64,000 bases of DNA from Gaiellasilicea sp963811885 (GTDB taxonomy: Bacteria; Actinomycetota; Thermoleophilia; Gaiellales; Gaiellaceae): the NCBI GenBank assembly GCA_963811885.1, contig CAWETB010000012.1, positions 248,001-312,000 of the forward strand, in the 5' to 3' direction. This document shows, one piece after another, positions 20,545 through 29,864 of this stretch (the first letter of the stretch is position 1; every line of letters starts with the position of its first letter). The notes beneath the pieces are model-generated. The model was not told the DNA's origin, did no database searches, and was given only the letters and a program-made list of their open reading frames with translations. Position numbers and translations under genes: made by a program.

Positions 20545-21905
20545 ATGGCCAAGGCAGCAGTCAACTACGCCTGCACCGAGTGCGGCTACTCCGCCGGCCG
20601 CTGGTTCGGCAAGTGCCCCGGCTGCAATGCGTTCGGCTCGCTCGTCGAGGAGACGCCGGCCGCGCTGAAGACGGCCGCGGCCGCGAAGCCGCTGCTCCGC
20701 CTCGTCGACGTCAACGCGGAGGAGGCGAAGCGGATCTCGACCGGCGTGCCCGAGCTCGACCGCGTCCTCGGCGGCGGTCTCGTCCCCGCGAGCCTCGTGC
20801 TCGTCGGCGGAGAGCCCGGCGTCGGCAAGTCGACCCTGCTCCTCAGCGCCCTCGGCGCGATCTCCGCCGGCGGCCGCCGTGCACTGCTCGTCACCGGCGA
20901 GGAGTCGACCGCGCAGGTGAAGCTCCGTGCGGCGCGCCTCGGCGGCACCGAGAACGTCGAGATCCTCGCGGAGACCGAGCTCGATGCGGTCTGTGCGACG
21001 CTCGAGCGCGAGCGGCCCGACGTCTGCGTGATCGACTCGATCCAGACGCTCTACGCAGCCGACATGAGCTCGGCGCCCGGATCGGTCGGGCCAGGTCCGC
21101 GAGGCTGCCGGCCGCCTGCTCCGCGTCGCGAAGGAGCAGAACGTCGCCACGATCCTCGTCGGCCACGTGACCAAGGACGGCGCCGTTGCCGGCCCGCGCG
21201 TGCTCGAGCACCTCGTCGACTGCGTGCTCCAGTTCGAGGGCGACCGCTACCACGCCCATCGCATCCTCCGGGCGACCAAGAACCGCTTCGGCTCGACCAA
21301 CGAGCTGGGGGTCTTCGAGATGACCGGCGAGGGCCTGATCGGTGTGCCCGATCCCTCCGAGCTCTTCGGCAAGACGATGCCGGGCGAGGTCGGCGCCGCG
21401 GTCGCCTGCGTGCTCGAGGGAACGCGGCCGATCCTGCTCGAGATCCAGGCGCTCGTCGCCCCGACCGACCTGGCGATGCCGCGGCGCGTCGGCACCGGGG
21501 TCGACCCGAAGCGGCTGGCGATGATCGTCGCTGTGCTGTCGCGTCACGCAGGTGTCCCGCTCGGATCCGCAGACGTCTTCGTCAACGTCGCCGGCGGTCT
21601 CCGCATCGACGAGCCCGGCGCCGACCTCGCGATCGCGCTGGCGATCGCGTCGGCGCAGAAGGGGACGCCCGGTGCGCGAGGGCATCGCCGTCTTCGGCGA
21701 GATCGGCCTCACCGGCCGGCTCCGGACGGCCGCGCAGTCGGAGCGGCGGCTGGAGGAGTGCGCCAAGCTCGGCATCCTCGCGGCCGTCGCCCCGGAGGGA
21801 ACACGCAGCCGCTCGCAGATCAGGGTCTCCGGTTCGGGCACCCTCCGGGACGCGCTGCGCGCCGGGCTCGAGAGCCGCGAAGAAAATCCCCGCAAATCGC
21901 GATAA
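20545..21905 (+). CDS. radA: DNA repair protein RadA, two frameshifts
   Basis: RadA is a RecA-like ATPase that promotes branch migration in recombination. The N-terminal zinc finger CTECGYSAGRWFGKCPGC is followed by GGEPGVGKST (Walker A) and the RadA-specific KNRFGSTNELGVFEM. The C-terminal Lon-type domain has ADVFVNVAGGLRIDEPGADL and VFGEIGLTGRLR. Two homopolymer-like single extra bases occur near 21089 (GTCGGGCCAG for GTCGGCCAG) and near 21669 (ACGCCCGGTG for ACGCCGGTG). The length fits. It precedes carD, with a separate promoter between. Confidence 0.93.
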
Positions 21906-21937
21906 TCCCCGAAAATCACGCGTTTTCCAGGGGTTTC

Positions 21938-21946
21938 TGCTACACT
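21938..21946 (+). promoter_or_regulatory. Extended -10 promoter of carD
   Basis: TGC-TACACT forms an extended -10 element about 70 bases upstream of the carD TTG. No good -35 lies 17 bases before it, which fits the extended type. The leader carries a TAGGGGAGG ribosome-binding site at 22005-22013. Confidence 0.5.
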
Positions 21947-22018
21947 GGTAGCCGTTCGCCGGTGAGCTCTCGAGCCCGCCGGCTTCTTCACGGTAGAGAC
22001 GATTTAGGGGAGGCTGGC

Positions 22019-22552
22019 TTGTTCGACGTTGGCGACAAGGTGGTGTATCCGCACCACGGTGCAGGCACGGTCGTGAAAAAGGAGAAGCGCGAGGTTCTGG
22101 GTCAGACGCGCGAGTACCTCACGATCCAGATCCTGCACAACGACATGACGGTGAACGTGCCCGTCGAGAATGCGGAGCAGGTCGGACTGCGGACAGTGAT
22201 CGACGAAGACCTGGTCAACACCGTCGTCAAGGCTCTCACCGCTGGTGAGTCTGAGATGCCGAAGAACTGGAACCGCCGTTTCAAGCACAACCGCGACAAG
22301 ATGAAGACCGGCGACATCTTCGAGCTCGCCGAGGTGGTCAAGAACCTCTCCCTGCGCGACCACGAGAAGGGTCTCTCGACCGGCGAGAAGCAGATGTTCG
22401 TGAAGGCGAAGAAGATCCTCGCCTCCGAGCTGATGTACGCCAAGGCGGTCGACGAGGAAGAGGCTGCCGAGTGGCTCGAGGGCGTGCTGGCCGGCAACGG
22501 CGAGAAGCCGAAGAAGAAGAGCAAGGCGAAGGCCGCAGCGGCCACTGCGTAG
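22019..22552 (+). CDS. carD: CarD family transcriptional regulator
   Basis: CarD binds the RNA polymerase beta subunit and stabilises open complexes at weak promoters, a global function in actinobacteria. The N-terminal Tudor-like RNAP-interaction domain FDVGDKVVYPHHGAGTVV is diagnostic. The C-terminal helical DNA-binding domain includes KHNRDKMKTGDIFELAEVVK and GEKQMFVKAKKILASELM. The end is Lys/Ala rich. TTG start supported by GGGGAGG just upstream. The 177 residues are slightly longer than mycobacterial CarD because of the tail. ispD follows after nine bases. Confidence 0.95.
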   Translation: MFDVGDKVVYPHHGAGTVVKKEKREVLGQTREYLTIQILHNDMTVNVPVENAEQVGLRTVIDEDLVNTVVKALTAGESEMPKNWNRRFKHNRDKMKTGDIFELAEVVKNLSLRDHEKGLSTGEKQMFVKAKKILASELMYAKAVDEEEAAEWLEGVLAGNGEKPKKKSKAKAAAATA

Positions 22553-22561
22553 CTTCGAGGA

Positions 22562-23227
22562 ATGAGCGTCTGGGCCCTCCTCGTCGCTGCGGGGACGGGA
22601 GAGCGGCTGGGCGAGGAGCGGCCGAAGGCGTTCGTCGGGCTCGGTGAGCTACCCATGCTCGCCGAGCCGCTGCGCCGCCTGGACGACTCCGACTGGGTCG
22701 ACGCGATCGTCGTCGCCGTTCCGGCCGGCTGGGAGGAGCCCGCGATCCTGCTCGCGGAAGAGCTCTCCGCGACCAAGGTCGTGGCGGCGGTGATCGGCGG
22801 CGCGACGCGGGCGGAGTCGGTGCGCGCCGCGCTCGCCGAGGTGCCGGACGACGCGCTGGTGGTGCTCGTGCACGATGCGGCGCGGCCGCTCGTCACCGAT
22901 GCCGTGATCGAGCGCGTGCTCGGGCCGCTCTCGGAGGGCTGGGACGGCGTGGTGCCGGGCCTGCCGATCGCAGACACCGTCAAGTCGGTCGACGGCGACC
23001 GAATCGTCGGCACCGTCGCCCGTGAGAAGCTCGTCACCGTGCAGACGCCGCAGGCCTTCCCCGCTCCGACCCTCCGGGACGCATACGCCGGCGAGCTCGC
23101 AGACGCCACGGACTGCGCAGCGCTCGTGGAGGCGCGCGGCGGACGCATCACGTGGGTGGAGGGCGACCCGAAGCTGCTGAAGGTGACGACTCGCGCCGAC
23201 CTGGAGCTCGTCTCGACGTGGCTCTGA
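22562..23227 (+). CDS. ispD: 2-C-methyl-D-erythritol 4-phosphate cytidylyltransferase
   Basis: IspD makes CDP-methylerythritol in the MEP isoprenoid pathway. LLVAAGTGERLGEERPKAF is the CTP-binding P-loop-like signature, GGATRAESVRAAL and VHDAARPLVT are the conserved active-site segments, and VQTPQAFPAPTLRDAY closes the family pattern. The 221-residue length is normal. ispF lies two genes downstream, as in many actinobacteria. Confidence 0.95.
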   Translation: MSVWALLVAAGTGERLGEERPKAFVGLGELPMLAEPLRRLDDSDWVDAIVVAVPAGWEEPAILLAEELSATKVVAAVIGGATRAESVRAALAEVPDDALVVLVHDAARPLVTDAVIERVLGPLSEGWDGVVPGLPIADTVKSVDGDRIVGTVAREKLVTVQTPQAFPAPTLRDAYAGELADATDCAALVEARGGRITWVEGDPKLLKVTTRADLELVSTWL

Positions 23228-23800
23228 AGGCGGTCGTGTTCGACGTCGGCGAGACGTTGATCGACGAGACGCGCCTCTGGGAGCGCGCGGCAGACACCGC
23301 AGGCGTTCCACGCTTCACGCTGATGGGAGTCGTCGGCGGGCTTGCCGCCCGCGGTGAGCACCATCGCCGCGCCTGGGAGCTGCTCGGGGTCGACCAGCCC
23401 GCCGCGACCTGGGGGTCGGACGACTTCTACCCGGACGCGCTGCCCTGCCTGGCTGCGCTCAGGCAGCGGGGAGTGCGCGTCGGCGCCGTCGGCAACACGC
23501 TCACGGATGCCGAGGACCTCCTGCGCGAGCACGTCGACCTGGTCGGCTCGTCGGCCCGCTGGGGCGTCGAGAAACCGGCGCCTGCGTTCTTCGAGCGGAT
23601 CGTCGCCGAGTGTGGTGTCGACGCCGACGAGATCGCGTACGTCGGCGATCGCGTCGACAACGACATTGCGCCCGCTCTCGCCGCCGGGATGGTCGCCGTG
23701 CACGTGCGCCGAGGCCCGTGGGGACACCTCCACGAGCCTCCGTCGGACGCGCTCGCGATCGACTCGCTCGACCGAGCTGCCCGAGGCGCTCGGTGTCTGA
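23218..23800 (+). CDS. HAD-superfamily hydrolase, one frameshift
   Basis: A haloacid dehalogenase-like phosphatase inserted between ispD and ispF. Motif I is VVFDVGETLIDETR, in which the second Asp of DxDxT is replaced by Gly, a variant found in a subgroup of actinobacterial HAD proteins. Motif II/III regions are VGAVGNT and a Lys in GVEKPAP. Motif IV is YVGDRVDNDIAPA. One extra base near 23772 (GACCGAGCTG for GACGAGCTG) puts the last nine residues in another frame. The GTG start lies inside ispD and the stop overlaps ispF. The substrate is unknown. Confidence 0.82.
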
Positions 23801-24275
23801 TCTCCGCGTCGGCATCGGCGTCGACGCCCACGCGTTCGAGGAGGGCGCACGGCTCGTGCTGGGCGGCGTCCCGATCGATCACCCGCGCGGCCTCGCCGGC
23901 CACTCGGACGGCGACGTGATCGCCCACGCCCTCATCGACGCCGTGCTCGGAGCGGCAGGCCTCGGCGACATCGGCGGTCTCTTTCCCTCCGGCGACGCAC
24001 GCTGGCACGGCGCCGACTCGCTCGACCTGCTGCGCGACGCCTACGGCCAGGTACTCGAGGCGGGCTTCACACTCGTGAACGCGGATTGCGTCCTGATCGG
24101 CGAGGAGCCCCGGATCGCCGGCCACCGAGAGGAGATGCGGCGTCGTCTCGCCGACGCGCTCGCCGTCGAGCCGGAGCGCGTCAACGTCCGCGCCACGACC
24201 ACCGACCGGCTCGGCTTCACCGGCCGCGGCGAAGGGCTGGCCGCCGAGGCGGTCGCGCTCCTGGAGCGCACGTGA
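23793..24275 (+). CDS. ispF: 2-C-methyl-D-erythritol 2,4-cyclodiphosphate synthase
   Basis: IspF cyclises CDP-methylerythritol 2-phosphate with loss of CMP in the MEP pathway. GIGVDAHAFEEGARLVLGG supplies the zinc-binding DxH, AGHSDGDVIAHALIDAVLGA is the second metal and substrate motif, and TTTDRLGFTGRGEGLAAEAV is the C-terminal signature. It is 160 residues, complete and in frame. The GTG start overlaps the HAD gene and its stop overlaps the next GTG by 4 bases. Confidence 0.95.
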   Translation: MSDLRVGIGVDAHAFEEGARLVLGGVPIDHPRGLAGHSDGDVIAHALIDAVLGAAGLGDIGGLFPSGDARWHGADSLDLLRDAYGQVLEAGFTLVNADCVLIGEEPRIAGHREEMRRRLADALAVEPERVNVRATTTDRLGFTGRGEGLAAEAVALLERT

Positions 24276-24987
24276 AGCTCGTCTCGTACGTCGAGCGGCC
24301 GGACCTGCTCGAGCGCCGCGACGAGCTCGGCGCCGCGTGGGACGAGTTCATGTACCACGACGCCGTCGCGAACGTCCGGTGGAACGAGCAGTACGCGGAG
24401 TTCCCCGACCTGCAGCTGTTCCTGCTCGACGAGGACGACCGGTTGCTCGCGGAGTCGAACGCAGTGCCGATCCCGTTCGGGCCGGGCGAGCTGCCGGACG
24501 ACGGCTGGGATGCGGCGCTCGAGCAGGCGTTCGCCGGCAGGCCCGCGCGGCCGTCTCGGCGATCGCGATCACGATCGGGGTCGACCAGCGCGGCAAGGGT
24601 CTCAGCCGGACGATGCTCGACGGAATGCGCAACGCGGTTGCGGCGCGCGGCCTCTCCGACCTGGTCGCGCCGGTCCGCCCGAGCCAGAAGCACGCCTACC
24701 CGCTGACGCCGATGGAGCGCTACGTCGAGTGGCGCCGCGACGACGGAAAGCTGCACGACGCCTGGCTCCGCACCCACGAGCAGGCGGGCGCCGAGCTGAT
24801 CGCGGTTGCGCCGACCTCGATGCGGATCTCGGGTTCCGTCGCGGACTGGGAGAGCTGGACCGGCATGCGGTTCCCGGACAGCGGTGCCTACGTCGTTCCC
24901 GGCGCGCTCGTCCCGGTCGAGATCGATCGCGAGCGCGACGAGGGCGTCTACGTCGAGCCGAACGTCTGGATGCACCACCGCATCTAG
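24272..24987 (+). CDS. GNAT-like N-acetyltransferase, one frameshift
   Basis: A two-part protein of about 238 residues. The acetyl-CoA loop resembles VDQRGKGLSRTMLDGMRNAV, fitting the GNAT Q/R-x-x-G-x-G/A pattern, though the fold before it is divergent. The frame changes near 24541 (GGCAGGCCCGCG); GGCAGGGCCCGCG would restore it, so here one base seems missing. The GTG start overlaps ispF by 4 bases and the stop overlaps the convergent mutY stop by two. The substrate is not evident. Confidence 0.65.
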
Positions 24988-25700
24988 GCGGGCAGCCGGA
25001 CGAGCTCTCCGGCCCGCTCGACCAGGCCGTCGCGCAGGAGCGAGTCGACCGCTTCCCGGTCGAGCTCGTCGAGCGGCTGCGCCTCGGCGGCGACGAGACG
25101 CAGCAGCGCCGCCCGCCGCTGGCGGAACGACCCCTCGAACCGGGACTGCTTTCGCAGCGGCTCGTACCGCCGTCCCCGCGACGGGCACCGCTCTGCGAGC
25201 GGGCAGATCTCGCAGCGGGGCACGCGCGCCAGGCACACGGTCGCGCCGAGATCGAAGAGCGCCTGCAGCGCCTCCGGGCCGAACGAGTGTCCCGTTCGCT
25301 CCTGGATCCGGGCGACGTTCGTGTCGACCGGAAGCACCGGCTCGCCGTACGCCTGATTCCGGATCGCGGCCGCCGTGTAGGGGCCGATGCCCGGGAGCGT
25401 CGTCAGGTCGTCCGGCCAGCCGTCCGCTGCCACGGCCTGGGCCGCGCGGTGGAGGCTGACGGCGCGGCGGTTGTAGCCGAGCCCCTGCCACTCGCGGATC
25501 ACGTCGGCGGGCGAAGCGGCCGCGAGCGCGGCCGGCGTCGGCCAGCGCTCCAGCCAGGCGAGCCAGCGCGGGATCACGCGCTCGACCTGCGTCTGCTGCA
25601 GCATGACTTCCGAGACCAAAATCGCATACGGGTCGCGCGTCCGCCGCCAGGGCAGGTCGCGGCCGTTCTCGCGGAACCAAGCCATCAGCGCGGCCTCCAT
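24984..25700 (-). CDS. mutY: A/G-specific adenine glycosylase, short form
   Basis: MutY removes adenine mispaired with 8-oxoguanine. The helix-hairpin-helix LPGIGPYTAAAIRNQAYG and the catalytic Asp region VLPVDTNVARI are present. SEVMLQQTQVERV contains the catalytic Glu, and the 4Fe-4S cluster loop is C-x6-C-x2-C-x5-C (CLARVPRCEICPLAERC). At 238 residues it lacks the C-terminal NUDIX-like domain that reads 8-oxoG in the longer enzymes. The terminal 50 residues look like a winged-helix-like tail. A TAGCCT box lies seven bases before the ATG. Confidence 0.9.
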   Translation of the reverse strand: MEAALMAWFRENGRDLPWRRTRDPYAILVSEVMLQQTQVERVIPRWLAWLERWPTPAALAAASPADVIREWQGLGYNRRAVSLHRAAQAVAADGWPDDLTTLPGIGPYTAAAIRNQAYGEPVLPVDTNVARIQERTGHSFGPEALQALFDLGATVCLARVPRCEICPLAERCPSRGRRYEPLRKQSRFEGSFRQRRAALLRLVAAEAQPLDELDREAVDSLLRDGLVERAGELVRLPA

Positions 25701-25707
25701 CGCCGGG

Positions 25708-25713
25708 AGGCTA
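25708..25713 (-). promoter_or_regulatory. -10 element of a probable leaderless mutY transcript
   Basis: On the minus strand TAGCCT stands seven bases before the mutY ATG at 25700, without an intervening ribosome-binding site. Confidence 0.4.
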
Positions 25714-25832
25714 GACGCTCCGGCGGAGCCCGCGCGCGTGAACGCGACTGCGCTGCGAACAGGGTGCGAACAGCCGCGGCCGCACCGCGCGAGACGGAGT
25801 GGCGCGGATCGGCATCGCTGCTTCTCTTGCTG

Positions 25833-25879
25833 GAGCGGCCCCGCCCCACCGCGAACCGTCGCGGGGGGCGGGGCGGCTC
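25833..25879 (-). terminator. Long hairpin downstream of galM
   Basis: An outer stem of 14 pairs (25833-25846 with 25866-25879, one G-G mismatch) encloses an inner perfect 6-bp stem CCGCGA/TCGCGG with an ACCG loop. It begins seven bases beyond the galM stop on the minus strand and lies between the galM operon and mutY. It is the likely end of the arabinose minus-strand operon. Confidence 0.7.
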
Positions 25880-25885
25880 GAGGTG

Positions 25886-27070
25886 CTAGTGCTGGGAAGT
25901 CGAGAACTGGTAGATCGTGGTGGTCTTGTAGACCTGCCCGGGGCGAAGGACGGTCGAGGGGAAGTTCGGCTTGTTCGGCGAGTCGGGATAGTGCTGGGTC
26001 TCCAGCGCGAACCCGTCGCCTTGCCTGTACATCCGGCCACTCGTCCCGACAAGCGTCCCGTCGAGGAAGTTCCCGGAGTAGAACTGGATTCCGGGCTCGG
26101 TCGTGAAGATCTCGAGCACGCGGCCGCTGTCGGGCTCCTGCACACGCGCCGCACGGATCATCGACGTGTCGTTCGGGCTAGGCCGGTCGAGCACCCAGTT
26201 GTGGTCGTAACCGCGGCCGATCACGAGCTGTTCGAAGCTGTCGCGGATCCTGTCTCCGATCGCGGTCGACCGCGTGAAGTCCATCGGCGTGCCGGCCACC
26301 GGGTCGATTGCCCCGGTCGGGATCAACGTCGGATCCACGGGGGTGTAGTGGGACGCGTTGAGCTTCAGGACGTGATCGTCGATCGAGCCGGAGCCCTCGC
26401 CCTGGAGGTTCCAGTACGCGTGGTTGGTCAGGTTGACGACCGTCGCCTTGCCCGTCGTCGTCGCCCGGTAGTCCATCCGGATCTGGTTCCGGTCTGTGAG
26501 GAGGTAGGTGACCTCGGCCTTGAGCGTGCCCGGGTAGCCCTGGTCGCCGTCGGGGCTCGTGAACGTGAGCTTGAGGCCGACGCCGTCGTGGTTCTGGATC
26601 ACCGTCGCCGCCCAGACGTGCTTGTCGAAGCCAACGGTTCCGCCGTGGAGCGAGTTCGGCGTCGTTGTTGATCGGGAGCTGGTAGGTGACGCCGTCGAGC
26701 GTGAATTGCCGAGTGCGATCCGGTTCGCGTACCGGCCCGTGATGCATCCGAAGTACGGGCTCTTTGCGACGTAGTCCGCGAGGTTGTCGAAGCCCAGGGT
26801 GACGTTCTCGAAGTGCTTGCGGCGGTCGGGGACCTTCACCGACTGGATGATCCCGCCGTAGGTGAGGATCTTGACCTCCATGCCGTTGGAGTTCGTCAGG
26901 GTGTAGATGTCGACGGCCTTGCCACCGACGGATCCGAACAGCTCCTTCTTGACCGACGGCGATCCGGGGTCGTGCGTGTTGTTCGACGCAAGCGCGCCGG
27001 AGAACCCGGCGGCGGCGACGAGAAGCACTGCCAAGCCGGCGAGTGCCATTCTGCGGAGCGATCTGCGCAT
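25886..27070 (-). CDS. galM: Secreted aldose 1-epimerase (mutarotase), two compensating frameshifts
   Basis: GalM interconverts alpha and beta anomers of aldoses; the enzyme accepts D-galactose and L-arabinose, which share stereochemistry. Family segments are TYGGIIQSVKVPDR, FGCITGRYANRIALG, NSLHGGTVGFDKHVW, NLTNHAYWNLQGEG (catalytic His) and ETQHYPDSPNKPNFPSTVL, with a catalytic Glu in the terminal ALETQH region. A Sec signal (LAGLAVLLVAAAGFSGALA) shows export. Between 26658 and 26706 a short stretch reads correctly only in another frame (FTLDGVTYQLPINNDA), framed by one missing and one extra base. It is last in the araD-araB operon. Confidence 0.9.
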   Translation of the reverse strand: MRRSLRRMALAGLAVLLVAAAGFSGALASNNTHDPGSPSVKKELFGSVGGKAVDIYTLTNSNGMEVKILTYGGIIQSVKVPDRRKHFENVTLGFDNLADYVAKSPYFGCITGRYANRIALGNSRSTASPTSSRSTTTPNSLHGGTVGFDKHVWAATVIQNHDGVGLKLTFTSPDGDQGYPGTLKAEVTYLLTDRNQIRMDYRATTTGKATVVNLTNHAYWNLQGEGSGSIDDHVLKLNASHYTPVDPTLIPTGAIDPVAGTPMDFTRSTAIGDRIRDSFEQLVIGRGYDHNWVLDRPSPNDTSMIRAARVQEPDSGRVLEIFTTEPGIQFYSGNFLDGTLVGTSGRMYRQGDGFALETQHYPDSPNKPNFPSTVLRPGQVYKTTTIYQFSTSQH

Positions 27071-27153
27071 TTCGTGTCCTCCCCGATCTCGGTTTTCTCC
27101 GATTTGCCGCAGATTTCGGCCCGCGTGGGCCAGCGTGAGTCGTCCGAGACGCG

Positions 27154-28851
27154 CTACTTCATCCGTACCTCCTCTCCCGTGCGATCACGGATCCGCTTCA
27201 GGCTCTTCATCACGCCCTCGCCGTCACGACCGAAGAGGTCGTGCAGGTGGACGTAGTGGCCGTAGAGGTCGCTGTAGATGGCGTGATGCGCGTCGATCGG
27301 CTCGTAGACCTGGTCGCTCAGCTGCGCCATCCGGCGCGAGGCTTCGGCGATCGAGTCGTAGCCGCCGGCGTCCGCGCCGGCCGCCACCGCTGCGGACATC
27401 GCCGCCCCCAGCGCAGGCGTCTGCGCGGAAGCTGCCACCGAGAACGTGCGGCCGGTCACGTCGGCGTAGATCTGCATCAGGAGCTCGTTCCGCTCGGGCA
27501 GGCCGCCGCAGGCGACGATCCTCGTGACCGGCACTCCCGCCGACTCGAACGCTTCAACGATCACCCGCGTGCCAAACGCGGTTGCCTCGAGCAGCGCCCG
27601 GTAGATCTCGGGCGCCGTCGTGGCCAGCGTCATTCCGACGAGCAGCCCGCTGAGGTCGGCGTCGACGAGCACGGAGCGGTTTCCGTTCCACCAGTCGAGC
27701 GCGAGGAGGCCGCTCTGGCCGGGCCGAAGCTTCGCAGCCTCCTGCTCGAGGATCCGGTGCACGTCTTCGCCCTGTCGCTGCGCTGCCGCGTGGTACTCCG
27801 GCGGCACGGCGTGCTCGGCGAACCACGCGAAGATGTCGCCGACGCCGGACTGGCCGGCCTCGTAGCCGATCAACCCGGGAACGACGCCGTCCTCGACGGC
27901 GCCGCACATGCCCTCGACGAACGCGAGCTCGTCGCCGAGCAGGATGTGGCAGTTGCTCGTTCCCATGATCACGACCATCGAGCCGGGCTCCGTCACGGTC
28001 GCCGCGGGAGCCGAGACGTGTGCGTCGACGTTGGCGACCGCCACCGGCGTGCCGGGGGGGAGGCCGGTCAACGCCGCCGCTCGTTCGGTCAGAAAGCCCG
28101 CTCCGCTGCCGAGCGGCAGCAGCGTGCGCGACATCTTCTCGTCGACGACGTCCTCGAAGCGCGGGTCGAGCGCGGCGAAGTAGGCGCTGTCGGGGAACCC
28201 ATCCCGCTTCGACCACAGGGCCTTGTAGCCGGCGGTGCAGCTGTTACGAGTCTCCGTCCCTGTGAGCTGCCAGACGACCCAGTCTGCGGCCTCGATCAGC
28301 CGCTCCGCGCGGTCGTAGAGCTCGGGCGCCTCGTCGAGGATCTGCAGCGCTTTCGCGAAGAACCACTCGGAGGAGATCTTGCCGCCGTAGCGGGGGAGCC
28401 ACCGCTCCCCGCGCTCTGCCGCGACGGCGTTGATGCGATCGGCTTCCGGCTGGGCGGCGTGGTGCTTCCAGAGCTTCACCCACGCGTGCGGCTCGCTCCG
28501 CAACTCCTCGAGCAGGCACAGCGGCGTGCCCTCGGCGGTCGTTGGCAGCATCGTGCACGAGGTGAAGTCGATCCCGATCCCGATCACCTGATCCGCGTCG
28601 ATGCCGGACTCGGCAAGAACCCGAGGAACGGCGTGCTCGAACGTCCGCAGGTAGTCCTCGGGGTCCTGCAACGCCCAGTCCGGTTCCAGCCGAACGTGAT
28701 CGTGCGGCTTCGGCAGCCGTTCGTCGATGACGCCGTTGGCGTACGGATACGAGGCTGTTGCGAGCTCACGCCCGTCCACGCAGTCGACCAGGACGGCCCG
28801 CCCCGACGCAGTGCCGAAGTCGACGCCGATCACGTACGCGCCGGCCGTCAT
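27154..28851 (-). CDS. araB: L-ribulokinase
   Basis: AraB phosphorylates L-ribulose to L-ribulose 5-phosphate. The FGGY-kinase N-terminus YVIGVDFGTASGRAVLVD is followed by GIGIDFTSCTMLPT, GGKISSEWFFAKALQILDEA and MVVIMGTSNCHILLGD (the second ATP region). The C-terminal signature is RIVACGGLPERNELLMQIYADVTG. The 565-residue length and WSKRDGFPDS segment match AraB rather than xylulokinase. The ATG overlaps the dehydrogenase stop by 4 bases. The frame is intact. Confidence 0.95.
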   Translation of the reverse strand: MTAGAYVIGVDFGTASGRAVLVDCVDGRELATASYPYANGVIDERLPKPHDHVRLEPDWALQDPEDYLRTFEHAVPRVLAESGIDADQVIGIGIDFTSCTMLPTTAEGTPLCLLEELRSEPHAWVKLWKHHAAQPEADRINAVAAERGERWLPRYGGKISSEWFFAKALQILDEAPELYDRAERLIEAADWVVWQLTGTETRNSCTAGYKALWSKRDGFPDSAYFAALDPRFEDVVDEKMSRTLLPLGSGAGFLTERAAALTGLPPGTPVAVANVDAHVSAPAATVTEPGSMVVIMGTSNCHILLGDELAFVEGMCGAVEDGVVPGLIGYEAGQSGVGDIFAWFAEHAVPPEYHAAAQRQGEDVHRILEQEAAKLRPGQSGLLALDWWNGNRSVLVDADLSGLLVGMTLATTAPEIYRALLEATAFGTRVIVEAFESAGVPVTRIVACGGLPERNELLMQIYADVTGRTFSVAASAQTPALGAAMSAAVAAGADAGGYDSIAEASRRMAQLSDQVYEPIDAHHAIYSDLYGHYVHLHDLFGRDGEGVMKSLKRIRDRTGEEVRMK

Positions 28852-29864
28852 GCGGCTCCCCGCTGCGGCTCGACGACGACCTTCAAGGCGCGCCGCTCGC
28901 TCAGGCTGGCGAACGCCTCGGATCCATTGGTCAGCGGATACCGCTCGCTGACGAGTGAGCTCAACTCGATGTGGCCCTTCTCGGCGAGCTCGATCGCACG
29001 CGGAAGGTCGCTCGCCTTCATCCGGCGGCAGAGGGAGATCGTGAGTCCCTTGCGGCGCGCGGTCGACGCGGTGAAGCTCGAGCGGTCGTCCGTCGGAATG
29101 CCCACGAGAACGAGCCGGCCGCCCGGTCGCAGCGTGTCGATTGCAGTCGCGATCGCGTCGTCCTCGCCGGCCACCTCGAAGGCGACGTCGACGCCACCTG
29201 CGGCCGACGAAGGCAGGATCTCCGCGCCGGCCCGCCGCGTCTCCACGGCCACGGTCGCACCGAGTGCCTCCGCGGCGACGATGCGGTGCGGGAGCGGATC
29301 GGTTGCCACGAGCACGTCCACGCCCGCACGCCGAAGCAGTTGGACGAGCAGGAGACCGATCGGGCCGCAGCCGTACACGCCCGCCGTCATTCCCGCTTGC
29401 ACGCGGCCGAGGTCGAGCGCGTGCAGTGCGACTCCGAGTGGCTCGAGCAGCGACGCCTCCGCGTCGGGAAGCGAGTCGGGCAGGCGATGGGCGAGGCGGC
29501 CCGGCCAGGCCAGTTGCGAGCGCAACGCACCGTCGATCGAGTTGCCGGCGAACCGGCACGCGACACAGAGGTTCTCGTCGCCGGCGATGCACGGGCCGCA
29601 CCTGCCGCACGGGATCGCCGGGTCGAGGGCAACCCGCTCGTCCGTCCGCTCTCCGGTTTCGATGACGCCGACGAACTCGTGACCGAGGACGAGCGGCTGG
29701 GTTAGACACACATCGCCGATGGCGCCTTCGTTGAACCAGTGCAGGTCGGAGCCGCAGAGCCCGACGGCGGTGACGCGTACCAGCACCTCGTCGTCGCCCG
29801 GCGTCGGTACCGGCTCCTCGTGGAGCCGCAGATCGCCCTTGTCGTGGAGGCGCAGCGCGATCAT
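28848..29864 (-). CDS. Zinc-dependent medium-chain dehydrogenase (sorbitol/L-arabinitol type)
   Basis: An NAD(P)-dependent alcohol dehydrogenase of the MDR family. The catalytic zinc ligands are in VGLCGSDLHW and LGHEFVG. The structural zinc lobe is CGRCGPCIAGDENLC and the nucleotide-binding loop is VYGCGPIGLLL. It lies between araD and araB with 4-base overlaps on both sides, so it belongs to the pentose operon. It may oxidise a sugar or polyol (L-arabinitol, or an aldose C1). The exact substrate is inference from context. Confidence 0.85.
   Translation of the reverse strand: MIALRLHDKGDLRLHEEPVPTPGDDEVLVRVTAVGLCGSDLHWFNEGAIGDVCLTQPLVLGHEFVGVIETGERTDERVALDPAIPCGRCGPCIAGDENLCVACRFAGNSIDGALRSQLAWPGRLAHRLPDSLPDAEASLLEPLGVALHALDLGRVQAGMTAGVYGCGPIGLLLVQLLRRAGVDVLVATDPLPHRIVAAEALGATVAVETRRAGAEILPSSAAGGVDVAFEVAGEDDAIATAIDTLRPGGRLVLVGIPTDDRSSFTASTARRKGLTISLCRRMKASDLPRAIELAEKGHIELSSLVSERYPLTNGSEAFASLSERRALKVVVEPQRGAA

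Noticed and set aside
27241..29682. An 813-codon plus-strand frame opposite araB and the zinc dehydrogenase
   Set aside because: Both minus-strand genes are certain from their motifs, and the plus frame has no family features.
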